Positions 1 through 8,904 of a stretch of 64,000 nucleotides of DNA are shown piece by piece. Source of the DNA: Jatrophihabitans cynanchi (GTDB lineage Bacteria; Actinomycetota; Actinomycetes; Mycobacteriales; Jatrophihabitantaceae); contig NZ_CP097463.1 of the NCBI RefSeq assembly GCF_027247405.1, positions 2,108,001-2,172,000 of the forward strand, given 5' to 3'. The stretch's first letter is position 1, and each line of letters starts with the position of its first letter. The notes under the pieces were generated by a model, which was given only the letters and a program-made list of their open reading frames with translations, did no database searches and was not told the origin of the DNA. A program made the position numbers and the translations under genes.

Positions 1-284
1 CGGTCGAGGCGCTCGGCCCGCTGGGCACCGTCGGCGTGATCGGGATCGGGCCGAGCGAGTCGATGAGCTTCGAGTGGCGCAGCGTGCTCAACGGCCGCAC
101 CATCACCGGCATCATCGGCGGGGCGAGCCTGCCGCAGGTCTTCCTGCCGCGGCTGCTCGACCTGCACGCCGAAGGCAAGTTCCCGGTCGACCGGATGATC
201 AGCTACTTCCCGTTCGCGCAGATCAACGAGGCGGTCTCGGCCGTCAAGGCCGGCAGCGTCGGCAAGGCCGTGCTGGCGTTCTGA
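1..284 (+). CDS. Zinc-type alcohol dehydrogenase, C-terminal part (5' end outside window)
   Basis: The reading frame is open from base 3 to a TGA at 282-284, giving about 93 C-terminal residues. The sequence GTVGVIGIG is the end of a Rossmann fold, and the ending (PVDRMISYFPFAQINEAVSAVKAGSVGKAVL) is typical of medium-chain NAD(P)-dependent alcohol or aryl-alcohol dehydrogenases, in which the last helix reads INEA..A...G...K.VL. The catalytic zinc site and cofactor-binding N-terminus lie upstream of the window, so the substrate cannot be read. Its position at the edge of an aromatic catabolic island suggests oxidation of an aromatic alcohol, which is inference only. Confidence 0.8.
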   Translation, partial: VEALGPLGTVGVIGIGPSESMSFEWRSVLNGRTITGIIGGASLPQVFLPRLLDLHAEGKFPVDRMISYFPFAQINEAVSAVKAGSVGKAVLAF

Positions 285-295
285 CCCGCTCGCTG

Positions 296-337
296 TGTCA
301 TGCGATCGCGGTGCCAGGACCCCACGATCGCATGACA
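296..337. terminator. Perfect 13-bp inverted repeat between convergent genes
   Basis: TGTCATGCGATCG at 296-308 is exactly complementary to CGATCGCATGACA at 325-337, with a 16-base loop. It starts 12 bases after the dehydrogenase stop and ends 17 bases before the end of the convergent PucR gene. There is no T tract, so a bidirectional actinobacterial terminator is inferred. A protein-binding site is the alternative. Confidence 0.6.
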
Positions 338-353
338 GATCCGGGCCGACAGC

Positions 354-1514
354 TCACTCCAGTGCGGCCAGCACGTCCATCGCGACGAGGGCGGTCTGCA
401 ACTGCACGGCGACGGCGGGATCCGTCGGGTCCACCCCGAGCAGGGTGCGCAGCCGGTCCATCCGGTGGCCGACCGAGTTGCGGTGGATGTGCACCGCTGC
501 CGCCACGCTGAGCCGGCTTCCGCCGCTCGCGTACCAGGCCCGCAGCGTCGCGACCAACTCCGGGTGGGCGAGCAGCGGCTGCAGCCGGGCGGCCACGTAC
601 TCGGCCAGCTCGCCGCGCGGCACCGCGAACAGCAACCCGGCCAGCCCGAGTTCGTCGAAGCTCACCGTGCCCGCGGCGCGCACCGACGGCACCCGCCCGG
701 CTGCCAGCAACCGCAGCGCGAACCCCGCCTTCTCGAAACCGCCGCGGATCGCCTCGACGCCCAGTGCCGGCGGCCCGGCGGCGACCAGCACCTGCCCGGA
801 GCCGAGGAACGCCTGCAGCCGGCGCTGGATCAGGGCGGCCCGCTCCCGCGCATCGGCTCCGAGCACCGTCCAGGCCCGGCCGCCGTCCACCCGGATCGGC
901 GCCTCGACCCACGACAGCGCGGTGCTGAACGTCCGCAGGTCCGGCCCGTCGTACCCGATCACCGCCGCTGTCTGCGGCTCGGCGAGGTTCACCCCGAAGC
1001 GCTGCGCCATCGCGGCCACCTCGTCGGCCGAGCGGCGCGAGCCGAAGCGCAGCTCGTCGACGAACCAGCCCGCCGTCTCGGCCACCGCCGAGGCCTGCGC
1101 GTCGCGGCGCACGGCCACGATCGCGACCGCCGTGCTTCCGGCACGCAGCAGTGCCTCGGCCCCCGCGCCGGCGCTCCCGACGAGCAGCACGCCCACCCGC
1201 CGCCCGCCGGAGCGCACCGCGAGGCCACGCATCGCCAGCCCGTCCAGTGTCCGAACCGCGACCGGCGAGCCAGCCGCGAAGGCGCGGGCCACGTCGGCAG
1301 CGTCGAGGATCGGCGGGCGGGGCGCGTCGAACTCCTCTGCCCCGGGCAGCGAGCTCGCCCCGTCCGGCCCTGCCGCGCACAGCAGCGCGGCGTCCGCCGC
1401 CGCCAGCCGCACCGGGCACCGGCCCGCCTCGGCCAGCGCGACGATCAGCTCCAGCCAGTCGGCGCCGGCCAGCGCGCGCGCCTCCAGGGCGTCCCGCAGG
1501 GCCGGCTGATCCAC
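354..1514 (-). CDS. PucR/CdaR-family transcriptional regulator
   Basis: 386 residues from a GTG start. The C-terminal 60 residues carry the helix-turn-helix of the PucR family (AAVHIHRNSVGHRMDRLRTLLG, followed by VQLQTALVAMDVL). This family places its DNA-binding domain at the extreme C-terminus and often controls purine or aromatic catabolism. The N-terminal two thirds are Ala/Leu/Gly-rich with no recognisable metal or cofactor motif and probably form a GAF-like sensor. The start lies 18 bases after the stop of the HD-domain gene with no Shine-Dalgarno sequence, so translation is probably coupled. It is a second local regulator candidate for the island besides the IclR protein. Confidence 0.8.
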   Translation of the reverse strand: MDQPALRDALEARALAGADWLELIVALAEAGRCPVRLAAADAALLCAAGPDGASSLPGAEEFDAPRPPILDAADVARAFAAGSPVAVRTLDGLAMRGLAVRSGGRRVGVLLVGSAGAGAEALLRAGSTAVAIVAVRRDAQASAVAETAGWFVDELRFGSRRSADEVAAMAQRFGVNLAEPQTAAVIGYDGPDLRTFSTALSWVEAPIRVDGGRAWTVLGADARERAALIQRRLQAFLGSGQVLVAAGPPALGVEAIRGGFEKAGFALRLLAAGRVPSVRAAGTVSFDELGLAGLLFAVPRGELAEYVAARLQPLLAHPELVATLRAWYASGGSRLSVAAAVHIHRNSVGHRMDRLRTLLGVDPTDPAVAVQLQTALVAMDVLAALE

Positions 1515-1532
1515 CCGGCAAGTGTGCCGCGG

Positions 1533-2189
1533 CTACCCGGCGTTGGCGACGCCCGCCACCAGCGGCGTCCAGTTGTCCGGGCGCTTGGCCTTGCGGCTGA
1601 ACACCTCGCGCACCATCGGCTCGAAGTGCTCCAGCGGCTGCATCGGGTAGTCCGGGTCGAACGCCTTCTCGTCCCACTCGTCGGCGAACCGCTCGGCCAG
1701 CTCGTACGCCGGGTGGTCCTTGTGCTGCAGCCTGATCATCGGGTCGACGCCGATCTCGGCGAGGTAGTGGATGCCTTCGAAGTCCTGGTGGACCTTGACC
1801 ATCCAGTACGCGTCGTCGCTGACGAACGGCTTGATCATCTCGGCGGCGATCGCGGCGTGGTTGGGCGTGGAGATCACCTTGCTCATGTCGTGGCACAGCG
1901 CGGCGACGACGATGTCCAGGTCCATGCCGGCCCGCTCGGCCATCGTGGCGGTCTCCAGACCGTGCTCGAGCTGGGTCACCTGCATGCCCTGCACCAGCCG
2001 GTCGGAGGCCGCCAGCATGGCCAGGATCCGGTCCGGGATGCACTCGACGTCGCGGTCCACCTGGCGCTGCAGGAACGCCTGGTAGTCCTTGCTGAAGCCG
2101 GACATCCACGGCGCCTTCTCGCCCTCGAACGTCTCGTCCGCGGGCGCGACGGCGGGGAACTGGACGGTGCCGATCTGCACAGAAGTCAT
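1533..2189 (-). CDS. HD-domain metal-dependent protein, possibly PhnZ/MIOX-like oxygenase
   Basis: 218 residues from ATG at 2189. Metal-ligand candidates are in HD-superfamily order: H76 (QLEHGLETA), H100-D101 (ALCHDMSK), H111 and H134. The helix pattern QLEHxLxTA...G.D...V.AALCHD resembles the HD di-iron oxygenase branch (PhnZ, myo-inositol oxygenase) more than nucleotide phosphohydrolases. That assignment is inference. The gene is divergent from the enolase-superfamily gene and shares its 156-base control region with an island palindrome. A carbon-oxidising role on a polyol or phosphonate-like substrate would fit the neighbouring lactonase. A plain phosphohydrolase is the alternative. Confidence 0.65.
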   Translation of the reverse strand: MTSVQIGTVQFPAVAPADETFEGEKAPWMSGFSKDYQAFLQRQVDRDVECIPDRILAMLAASDRLVQGMQVTQLEHGLETATMAERAGMDLDIVVAALCHDMSKVISTPNHAAIAAEMIKPFVSDDAYWMVKVHQDFEGIHYLAEIGVDPMIRLQHKDHPAYELAERFADEWDEKAFDPDYPMQPLEHFEPMVREVFSRKAKRPDNWTPLVAGVANAG

Positions 2190-2256
2190 GCCGGCAACCT
2201 AGGGCGGCCCGGCGGCGGACGCACCGTGCGCGGCACGCCAGTTCACGGGCGCCCGG

Positions 2257-2271
2257 TGTGCTCCGAGCACA
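2257..2271. promoter_or_regulatory. 15-bp palindrome TGTGCTC-C-GAGCACA
   Basis: Perfect 7+1+7 inverted repeat in the divergent region between the HD gene and the enolase-superfamily gene. It differs from the island-wide palindrome and occurs only here among the regions I compared. It may be the operator of the PucR regulator encoded next door (inference). Confidence 0.4.
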
Positions 2272-2288
2272 GTCAGCTGTATTTCGTA

Positions 2289-2338
2289 TCGCGAGACGTC
2301 ATCTTGCATTGACGGACGGGGTAGCACCCGGCCATAGT
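2289..2338 (+). promoter_or_regulatory. Island operator (site A) and promoter of the enolase-superfamily gene
   Basis: Bases 2289-2309 match the operator at 4381 at 16 of 21 positions (GCGAGACG ... TCT.GCAT). The last base starts a -35 box TTGACG (2309-2314), followed after 18 bases by a -10 box CATAGT (2333-2338). The predicted start point falls on or next to the ATG at 2346, so the transcript is probably leaderless. Confidence 0.6.
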
Positions 2339-2345
2339 GCACCGC

Positions 2346-3512
2346 ATGCGCATCCGTTCGCTCACGCCGATCACCGTCACCTACCCGCTGGGCCGCGAGC
2401 CCATGTCGTTCTGCTTCGTCCGCGTCGAGACCGACACCGGGCTGGTCGGCTACGGCGAGGCCTGCGACAGCTACGGCTGCTCGTACGCCGGCGTGCTCGC
2501 CGAGGTGATCAGCCAGGTGTACGCGCCGCTGCTGCTCGAGCAGGAACTCGTCGCGGTCGGCCCGCTCGCCGACCGGCTCCGGCTGTCGACCCGGCGCCGG
2601 CTCGGCGACCAGTGGATCGCGGTGCAGGCCCGCAGCGCCGTCGAGATCGCCCTGTGGGACCTCGTGGCGCAGCAGGCCGGCCGCTCGGTCAGCGCGCTGC
2701 TCGGCCAGGTGCGGGAGCGAGTGGAGGTGTACGCCTCGTCGACCTTCCTGGACGAGGGGCCGGCGCAGTTCCATGCCGACCTGCTCGCCCCGCTGCTCGA
2801 GCGCGGCGTGCGGCTGGCCAAGGTTCGGGTCGGTCCGGAGTGGCAGCAGGACCTGCGCACGCTGCGCGACCTGCGCGCGCTGCTGCCCGAGGACGTGGAG
2901 CTGATGGTCGACGGCAGCGAGACGTTCACGCTGCCGACCGCGATCGAGGTGGCCGCGCGGCTGGGCGAGCTCGGCGTGCGCTGGTTCGAGGAGCCCATCC
3001 CGCAGGGCAACCGCGCCGCGATCGCCACCTTGTCAGCCCGCTCCGCCGTCCCGATCGCGTACGGCGAGCACCTGTACGGCCGCGAGGACGTGCTGGACGC
3101 ACTGAACAACGGCGGGATCCAGGTGCTGCAGCCGGACGTCTCGATCAGCGGCGGCATCGCCGAGTCGCAGCTGATCGCGAACCTCGCCTCGTACTACGGC
3201 GCCCGCGTCGTGCCGCACGTGTGCGCCGGGCCGGTGTCGTTGGCCGCCAACCTGGCGCTCGCGGCGACGGTGCACGCGATCCGCGCGATCGAGTACCCGC
3301 TCAGCCTGATCCCGGCCTGGGACGCCCTGGGCGTCGGCGCGCCGCTCGGCCCGGACGCGATCGAGGGCGGCAGCATCGCGATCCCGTCCGGCCCCGGCCT
3401 GGGCGTCCGGCTGGCCGAGGACGTCGCCGCCGAGCACCCGTACCGGGCCCCGGGCGCGCGCGTCGCCGGCACCGTCGGCGGGCTGCCGGACCGCTTCGTC
3501 GGCGACCGCTGA
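2346..3512 (+). CDS. Mandelate racemase/muconate lactonizing enzyme family protein (enolase superfamily)
   Basis: 388 residues. Residues of the superfamily are visible: K159-x-R161 (AKVRVG) at the end of strand 2, metal ligands D189 (MVDGS), E215 (FEEP) and E241 (YGEH), then D264 (QPDVS) and H291 (VPHV) as the His-Asp general-base pair. This is the mandelate racemase subgroup, whose members are mostly sugar-acid dehydratases or racemases. ATG 2346 is preferred over GTG 2337 because the -10 box ends at 2338 and no ribosome site precedes either. The lactonase gene follows after two bases, so the pair probably handles a lactone and its acid. The exact substrate is unknown. Confidence 0.85.
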   Translation: MRIRSLTPITVTYPLGREPMSFCFVRVETDTGLVGYGEACDSYGCSYAGVLAEVISQVYAPLLLEQELVAVGPLADRLRLSTRRRLGDQWIAVQARSAVEIALWDLVAQQAGRSVSALLGQVRERVEVYASSTFLDEGPAQFHADLLAPLLERGVRLAKVRVGPEWQQDLRTLRDLRALLPEDVELMVDGSETFTLPTAIEVAARLGELGVRWFEEPIPQGNRAAIATLSARSAVPIAYGEHLYGREDVLDALNNGGIQVLQPDVSISGGIAESQLIANLASYYGARVVPHVCAGPVSLAANLALAATVHAIRAIEYPLSLIPAWDALGVGAPLGPDAIEGGSIAIPSGPGLGVRLAEDVAAEHPYRAPGARVAGTVGGLPDRFVGDR

Positions 3513-3514
3513 GC

Positions 3515-4369
3515 ATGCCGGACATCGAGCAGGTCACCGGCCCGCTCAGCCGGCACGGCGAGTGCCCGGTCTGGTCGGACGGCTGGGGCGGGCTGCACTG
3601 GATCGACCTGACGGCCGGCGACGTGCTCGCGCTCGATCCGGACGGGGGCGTGCGCCGCTGGCACGTCGCGCCGCAGGTCACCGCCATCCGACCGCGCCGC
3701 AACGGTGGGCTGGTGCTGGCGCTGGAGCGCAGCTTCGCGCTGGCCGACGGGTGGGGCGCGCCGCTGCGCGCGTTCGCCCCGGTCTGGCCGGAGGAGGACG
3801 TCCGGTTCAACGACGGCGGCTGCGACCCGCAGGGCAACTTCCTGTGCGGCTCGATGGGTACCGACTACGCCGCCGGTCGCGGTGCGCTGTTCCGGCTCGC
3901 CCCGGACGGGTCGGTGCGCCGGCTGTTCGGCGGCCTCGGCGTGTCCAACGGCCTGGACTGGACGGTCGACGGCGGCACCGCGTACCTGGCCGACACGCTC
4001 GCCGGCACGATCGACGCGTTCGACCACGACGCCGAGCACGGCCTGCACAACCGGCGTCCCTTCGTCCGGATCGACACCGACCGCGGGATGCCGGACGGGC
4101 TGGCCGTCGACACCGAGGGCTACGTGTGGGTGGCGCTGTGGAGCGGCGGCGCGGTGCACCGGTACGCACCGAGCGGGCGGCTGGACGCGGTGCTGGAGTT
4201 CGGCGTGAAGCGGGTCAGCGCGTGTACCTTCGGCGGTCCGCGGCTCGATCAGCTGTACGTCACCACGATCGGCACGGATGCCGCGCAGCACGAAGTGGGC
4301 CTGGCCGGCGCGGTGTTCAAGGTCGACGTCGGCGTCCGCGGCCAGCCCGCGCGAACCTTCGCCGGCTGA
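3515..4369 (+). CDS. SMP-30/gluconolactonase-family lactonase
   Basis: 284 residues, starting two bases after the previous stop. Metal-binding residues of the six-bladed SMP-30 propeller are recognisable: the Glu of GECPVW near residue 16, the Asn of VRFNDGG, the Asn of VSNGLDW and the Asp of MPDGLAVD. Blade motifs such as DPQGNF, GSMGT and YLADT are present. The family hydrolyses sugar or aliphatic lactones with Ca or Zn. No signal peptide is seen, so a cytosolic enzyme acting with the enolase-superfamily protein is inferred. Confidence 0.88.
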   Translation: MPDIEQVTGPLSRHGECPVWSDGWGGLHWIDLTAGDVLALDPDGGVRRWHVAPQVTAIRPRRNGGLVLALERSFALADGWGAPLRAFAPVWPEEDVRFNDGGCDPQGNFLCGSMGTDYAAGRGALFRLAPDGSVRRLFGGLGVSNGLDWTVDGGTAYLADTLAGTIDAFDHDAEHGLHNRRPFVRIDTDRGMPDGLAVDTEGYVWVALWSGGAVHRYAPSGRLDAVLEFGVKRVSACTFGGPRLDQLYVTTIGTDAAQHEVGLAGAVFKVDVGVRGQPARTFAG

Positions 4370-4380
4370 CCACCACGCTC

Positions 4381-4419
4381 ATGCGAGACGTTGTCTCGCA
4401 TCGCGTCCCGGGTTATGCT
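4381..4419 (+). promoter_or_regulatory. Island operator (site B, perfect palindrome) and P450 promoter
   Basis: Bases 4381-4401 form a perfect inverted repeat, ATGCGAGAC-GTT-GTCTCGCAT. A -35-like TTGTCT (4391-4396) lies inside it and is followed after 17 bases by TATGCT (4414-4419). The overlap of operator and -35 box suggests direct control of the P450 gene. The best copy of the five-site family. Confidence 0.7.
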
Positions 4420-4497
4420 GCCGCACACGAGCACCACCCCGGTGGCGCGGCCGGACAACACCGCGCACCAGCACGAAGCACGTGGAGCGTGCCAGCC

Positions 4498-6699
4498 ATG
4501 ACCACCACCACCGGTTTCGACCACCATTCGGACGCCGCCAACGAAGACCCGATCGGCTACTACGCGCGGTTCCGGGAGCAGTGCCCGGTCGGGCACACCG
4601 ACGCGCACGGCGGTTTCCACTACACGACCCGGTACGCCGACATCGCCCGGATCGCCCGCGACGACGAGAACTTCTCCTGCTCGCGCGAGGTCGCGGGCGG
4701 CGAGGGCACCGCGATCGTCATCCCGCGCGGCGCCGGCATCGAGCAGTACCCGCTCGAGCTGGACCCGCCGCGCTCGGGCCAGTACCGCGACCTGATCAAC
4801 CCGCTGCTGACGCAGGGCGAGATCGCCAAGCTGGTCCCGATGATCGCCCGGCACGCCACCCGCGTCGTCGACGAGTTCATCGAGTTCGGCTCGGCCGACC
4901 TGGTCCGCGACCTGACCAACCCGCTACCGGCCGCGGTCACCTTGGACTGGCTGGGCTTCCCGGCGGAGGACTGGCCCAAGCTGGCCGGCCCGATCCACGA
5001 CATCTTCGCCGCCGTCGCCGGCACGCCGCGCGCCTCGCGCGGCGCCGAGGGCCTGGCCTACATGGACCAGCGCATCCGCGAGCTGATCCGCGAGCGCCGT
5101 GCCGAACCGCGCGAGGACGCGGTCAGCGTGCTGGCCGCTGCGTGCCACCCGGACGGCACCCCGCTGGGCGAGGAGGAACTCGTCTCGGTCATCGGGCTGC
5201 TGATCGCCGGCGGCGTGGACACCACCACCTCGCTCACCGGCTCGGTGCTGGTGCACCTGAGCCGGCACCCGGACCAGAAGCGCCGGCTGATCGAATCGCC
5301 GGACCTGCTCGACGGCGCGACCGACGAGTTCCTGCGCGCGTTCTCGCCGTCGCAGTCGATGGCCCGGACGGTGCGGGCCGACGTCGAGATCGGCGGCTGC
5401 CCGATGCACGCGGGCGAGCGGGTGCTCATCCCCTGGGTCGCCGCCAACCACGACCCGGCGGTGTTCGCCGAGCCGACCGAGGTCCGGCTGGACCGGGACG
5501 CCAGCCGGCACCTCGCGTTCGGGATCGGCAGCCACCGCTGCGCTGGCGCGCACCTGGCCCGGGCGATGTTCCGCGAGATGATGACCCAGGTCCTGACCCG
5601 GCTGCCGGACTACGAGGTGCTCGAGGACGGCCTGGTCGCCTACCCCACGCGGGGCAACCAGTCCGGCTGGGACGCGATCCCGATCGTGTTCCCGCCCGGG
5701 CAGCGGCTCGGGGCCGACGGCGGTGCCGTCCGCCGGCTCGCCGTGACCGAGACGCTTGCCGTCACCGACGTGGCCACCTCGGCCGACGGCGTCCTCGCGC
5801 TGCGGCTGGCACACCCGGACGGGACGCCACTGCCCGCCTGGGCACCCGGCTCGCACGTCGAGCTGCGGCTGCCGTCCGGCCGGTTGCGGCAGTACTCGCT
5901 GTGCGGCGACCCGGCCGACGAGCACGGCTGGCGCATCGGCGTGCTGCGCGAGGAGAACGGCCGCGGCGGCTCGGCCGAGCTGCACGCGCTGGCGGCACCG
6001 GGCGCGACCTTCACGGTGCGCGGGCCGCGCAATCACTTCCCGCTCGTCGACGCGCCGGACTACCTGTTCCTGGCCGGCGGCATCGGCGTGACGCCGATCC
6101 TGGCGATGGTGCGCGAGGCCGCCGCGCGGGGTGCCGACTTCCGGGTCGTCTACGGCGGCCGCACCCGCTCGTCCATGGCGTTCGTCGACGAGCTGCGCGC
6201 CGCCGCGGGCGACCGGCTCACCCTGCTGCCGCAGGACGAGGCGGGATTGCCCGACCTGGACGCGCTGCTCAAGGGGGGCGGCCCGGACACCGCGGTCTAC
6301 TGCTGCGGCCCGGCCCCGATGCTCGCCGCGGTCGAGCGGGCGTGCGCCGCGCACGGTGCCGCCGACCGGCTGCACATCGAGCGGTTCACTGCGGGCGACG
6401 AGCTCGAGGTGGCGTTCGACCCGGCGCAGAACACCGCGTTCGAGGTGCACCTCGCGCGCAGCGGCGTCACCCTGCAGGTGCCGCCGGACAAGCGGCTGAT
6501 CGAGGTCATCCGCGACGCGATCCCCGGAGTTTCCTACGACTGCGAGAAGGGCTACTGCGGCACCTGCGAGACCCGGGTGCTCGCCGGCACGCCCGAGCAC
6601 CGCGACTCGGTGCTGACCGAGGAGGAGCGCGCGGCGGGCAGGAGCATGATGATCTGCGTCGGCCGGTGCTCGTCCGGCAGGCTCGTGCTCGACCGCTGA
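4498..6699 (+). CDS. Self-sufficient cytochrome P450 fused to FMN reductase and 2Fe-2S ferredoxin (CYP116B type)
   Basis: 733 residues. Domains: P450 (about 1-400) with I-helix AGGVDTTTS, ExxR helix EFLR and heme loop FGIGSHRCAG with ligand C348; phthalate-dioxygenase-reductase-like FMN/NAD(P)H domain (about 410-630) with RQYSLCG near 463, GGIGVTP and YCCGPAPM; and a C-terminal plant-type ferredoxin with C682, C687, C690 and C720. This order is that of class VII self-sufficient P450s, which need no separate electron carriers. GTGGAG lies about ten bases before the ATG. Family members hydroxylate or O-dealkylate aromatic compounds. With the Rieske dioxygenase and extradiol enzyme in the same island, demethylation or hydroxylation of an aromatic growth substrate is inferred. 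Confidence 0.92.
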   Translation: MTTTTGFDHHSDAANEDPIGYYARFREQCPVGHTDAHGGFHYTTRYADIARIARDDENFSCSREVAGGEGTAIVIPRGAGIEQYPLELDPPRSGQYRDLINPLLTQGEIAKLVPMIARHATRVVDEFIEFGSADLVRDLTNPLPAAVTLDWLGFPAEDWPKLAGPIHDIFAAVAGTPRASRGAEGLAYMDQRIRELIRERRAEPREDAVSVLAAACHPDGTPLGEEELVSVIGLLIAGGVDTTTSLTGSVLVHLSRHPDQKRRLIESPDLLDGATDEFLRAFSPSQSMARTVRADVEIGGCPMHAGERVLIPWVAANHDPAVFAEPTEVRLDRDASRHLAFGIGSHRCAGAHLARAMFREMMTQVLTRLPDYEVLEDGLVAYPTRGNQSGWDAIPIVFPPGQRLGADGGAVRRLAVTETLAVTDVATSADGVLALRLAHPDGTPLPAWAPGSHVELRLPSGRLRQYSLCGDPADEHGWRIGVLREENGRGGSAELHALAAPGATFTVRGPRNHFPLVDAPDYLFLAGGIGVTPILAMVREAAARGADFRVVYGGRTRSSMAFVDELRAAAGDRLTLLPQDEAGLPDLDALLKGGGPDTAVYCCGPAPMLAAVERACAAHGAADRLHIERFTAGDELEVAFDPAQNTAFEVHLARSGVTLQVPPDKRLIEVIRDAIPGVSYDCEKGYCGTCETRVLAGTPEHRDSVLTEEERAAGRSMMICVGRCSSGRLVLDR

Positions 6700-6713
6700 G
6701 TCGGCAGACCTGA

Positions 6714-6725
6714 TTCTCGCGAGAA
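6714..6725. promoter_or_regulatory. 12-bp palindrome TTCTCGCGAGAA before the CoA-transferase genes
   Basis: Perfect palindrome 15 bases after the P450 stop. Its half CTCGC/GCGAG echoes the island operator but with different spacing. The right half also provides the purine-rich GAGAAGGG ribosome-binding region for GTG 6739. Function is unproven. Confidence 0.35.
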
Positions 6726-6738
6726 GGGCGATCGTTTC

Positions 6739-7503
6739 GTGGACAAGACCTGTGCCTCGGCGGCCGAGGCGGTCGCCGACATCGGTACCGGCTCGTCGCT
6801 GGCCGTCGGCGGCTTCGGGCTGTGCGGCATCCCGCTGGTACTGATCCAGGCGCTGCTGGAGCAGGGCGCCACCGATCTGGAGACGGTGTCGAACAACTGC
6901 GGCATCGACGACGCCGGGCTGGGAGTGCTGCTCGGCGCGGGCCGGATCAGGCGCACGATCAGCTCGTACGTCGGGGAGAACAAGGAGTTCGCCCGGCAGT
7001 ACCTGGCCGGCGAGCTGGAGCTGGAGCTCACCCCGCAGGGCACCCTGGCCGAGCGGCTGCGCGCCGGCGGGTCCGGCATCCCGGCGTTCTACACGCCCGC
7101 GGGTGTCGGCACGCTGGTCGCCGACGGCGGGCTGCCGTGGCGGCACGGGCCGGACGGGTCGGTGGTGGTGGCCTCGCCGCCGAAGGAGGTGCGCGTGTTC
7201 GACGGGCGCGAGTACGTGCTCGAGCGCGGCATCGTCACCGACTTCGCGCTGGTGCGCGCCGCGCGTGGCGACCGGCACGGCAACCTGTCCTACGACGCGT
7301 CGGCGCGCAACTTCAACCCGCTGTGCGCGATGTCCGGGCGGATCACGATCGCCGAGGTCGAGCAGCTCGTCGAGCCCGGCGAGCTGGACCCCGAGCACAT
7401 CGATACCCCGGGCGTGTTCGTGCAGCGGGTCGTGCAGGTGGGCGAGGAGGGCAAGCGGATCGAGAAGCGGACGCTGCGCCCCCGACCGGAGGCCGCGCGA
7501 TGA
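6739..7503 (+). CDS. 3-oxoacid CoA-transferase, subunit A
   Basis: 254 residues from GTG, with GAGAAGGG upstream. The glycine-rich start [17 protein letters not shown] and the segment [16 protein letters not shown] are family I CoA-transferase alpha-subunit signatures (ScoA/PcaI/AtoD). [47 protein letters not shown] is close to full consensus. The protein forms a heteromer with the product of the overlapping next gene and activates a 3-oxoacid (3-oxoadipate or acetoacetate type) with CoA from succinyl-CoA. It follows the P450 gene by 39 bases and is probably in the same transcript. Confidence 0.92.
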   Translation: MDKTCASAAEAVADIGTGSSLAVGGFGLCGIPLVLIQALLEQGATDLETVSNNCGIDDAGLGVLLGAGRIRRTISSYVGENKEFARQYLAGELELELTPQGTLAERLRAGGSGIPAFYTPAGVGTLVADGGLPWRHGPDGSVVVASPPKEVRVFDGREYVLERGIVTDFALVRAARGDRHGNLSYDASARNFNPLCAMSGRITIAEVEQLVEPGELDPEHIDTPGVFVQRVVQVGEEGKRIEKRTLRPRPEAAR

Positions 7504-8168
7504 CCCTCTCCCGCACCGAACTGGCGGCCCGCGTCGCCGCCGAGCTCACCGACGGGCAGTACGTGAACCTGGGCATCGGGCTGCCGACCCTCGTCCCGAA
7601 CTACGTGCCGGACGGCGTGCACGTGGTGCTGCAGTCCGAGAACGGGATCCTCGGCGTCGGGCCGTACCCGTACGAGGGCGACGAGGACCCGGACCTGATC
7701 AACGCCGGCAAGGAGACCGTGACGCTGCTGCCCGGCGCCGCGTTCTTCGACTCGGCCACCAGCTTCGGGATGATCCGCGGCGGGCACATCGACGTCGCGG
7801 TGCTCGGCGCGATGCAGGTGGCGGTCAACGGCGACCTGGCGAACTGGACCATCCCCGGCAAGATGATCAAGGGGATGGGCGGCGCGATGGACCTGGTCCA
7901 CGGAGCCAAACGGGTGATCGTGATGATGGAGCACTCGGCGAAGGACGGCACCCCGAAGATCGTCAACGCCTGCTCGCTGCCGCTCACCGGCAAGGGCTGC
8001 GTGCAGCAGATCATCACCGACCTCGCGTTCCTCGACATCACTCCCGACGGCCTGGTGCTGCGCGAGATCGCCCCCGGGCACACCGTCGCCGACGTCCGCG
8101 CCGCCACCGAACCGACGCTGATCGAGGCGGCCGACCTGCGCGAGATGGCGATCCCGACGGGCGTCTGA
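7500..8168 (+). CDS. 3-oxoacid CoA-transferase, subunit B
   Basis: 222 residues. ATG overlaps the upstream stop by four bases (ATGA), which implies translational coupling. The catalytic glutamate is in [12 protein letters not shown], the [12 protein letters not shown] motif starts the fold, and [14 protein letters not shown]...[20 protein letters not shown] is the standard beta-subunit core. It completes the transferase with subunit A. Whether the substrate is 3-oxoadipate, acetoacetate or another 3-oxoacid cannot be told from sequence. An aromatic catabolic context favours a ring-cleavage product. Confidence 0.92.
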   Translation: MTLSRTELAARVAAELTDGQYVNLGIGLPTLVPNYVPDGVHVVLQSENGILGVGPYPYEGDEDPDLINAGKETVTLLPGAAFFDSATSFGMIRGGHIDVAVLGAMQVAVNGDLANWTIPGKMIKGMGGAMDLVHGAKRVIVMMEHSAKDGTPKIVNACSLPLTGKGCVQQIITDLAFLDITPDGLVLREIAPGHTVADVRAATEPTLIEAADLREMAIPTGV

Positions 8169-8185
8169 GAGCAGGGGGTCTGAGA

Positions 8186-8863
8186 TCAGTGCAGCTGCTC
8201 GGCCCGATTGAGCACCCGTACGTTGCACTCGCCGTCGGCGTAGTAGTCGACGACCGACAGCGACGCGGTGTCCAGGTGGAACCGGAAGATCGCCTCGTGC
8301 GGCGCACCCAGCGCGAGCCGCAGCGCGGTCTTGATCGGCGTCACGTGCGAGACGGCGACGACCCGCCGTCCTGCGTGCCGGGTCAGCACGTCGGCCAGCA
8401 GCCGCTGCATCCGTGCCGTCACCGCCGCGAACGCCTCGCCGCCGGGCGGCGCCGCATCGGCGCGCGCCAGCCACGCGGTGAGCTCGGCCGGCCAGGCCCG
8501 CTCGACCTCGGCGAAGGTGTGCCCCTCCCAGTCGCCGAAGTCCAGCTCGATCAGGTCCTCGGCGATCTCGACCTGCCCGCCGGTCCGTGCGGCGATCGCC
8601 TCGGCGGTCTCGCGCGCCCGCCGCAGCGGTGAGCTGAGCACCACGTCCACCCGCTCGCCGGCGCCGACCAGGCCGGCCACCGCGGCAGCCTGCCCGCGAC
8701 CGGCGGCGTCGAGCGGCAGGTCGTTGCGTCCGGAGAAGCGACCCTCGAGCGAGTGCTCGGTCGAGCCGTGCCGGACCAGGAGCACGGTCGTGGCGACCTG
8801 GTCGGTCTTGCCCCAGCGCCGCTCGGGTAGGCGTTCGGCAGCGTCGGTGGGGATGGCGGGCAT
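8186..8863 (-). CDS. Histidine phosphatase (phosphoglycerate mutase-like) family protein
   Basis: 225 residues. The phosphoacceptor motif LVRHGST is near residue 31, the second basic region is SSPLRRARETAEA, and the distal His is in VAVSHVTPIK. The sequence resembles the phosphatase half of actinobacterial RNase H/phosphatase fusions (about 20 residues ending in WGKTDQVATTV before the catalytic strand), but no RNase H domain is attached. It converges on the CoA-transferase operon with a 17-base gap. It lies inside the catabolic island but has no clear link to it. Confidence 0.85.
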   Translation of the reverse strand: MPAIPTDAAERLPERRWGKTDQVATTVLLVRHGSTEHSLEGRFSGRNDLPLDAAGRGQAAAVAGLVGAGERVDVVLSSPLRRARETAEAIAARTGGQVEIAEDLIELDFGDWEGHTFAEVERAWPAELTAWLARADAAPPGGEAFAAVTARMQRLLADVLTRHAGRRVVAVSHVTPIKTALRLALGAPHEAIFRFHLDTASLSVVDYYADGECNVRVLNRAEQLH

Positions 8864-8904
8864 GCCTCATGCTAACCGGGCCGGCGCAGGAGCTGCGCTG
8901 CACC

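Noticed and set aside
298-2312. 603-residue minus and 615-residue plus frames at the window start
   Set aside because: Arg/Pro/Ala-rich shadow frames of the PucR and HD genes, with no recognisable fold.
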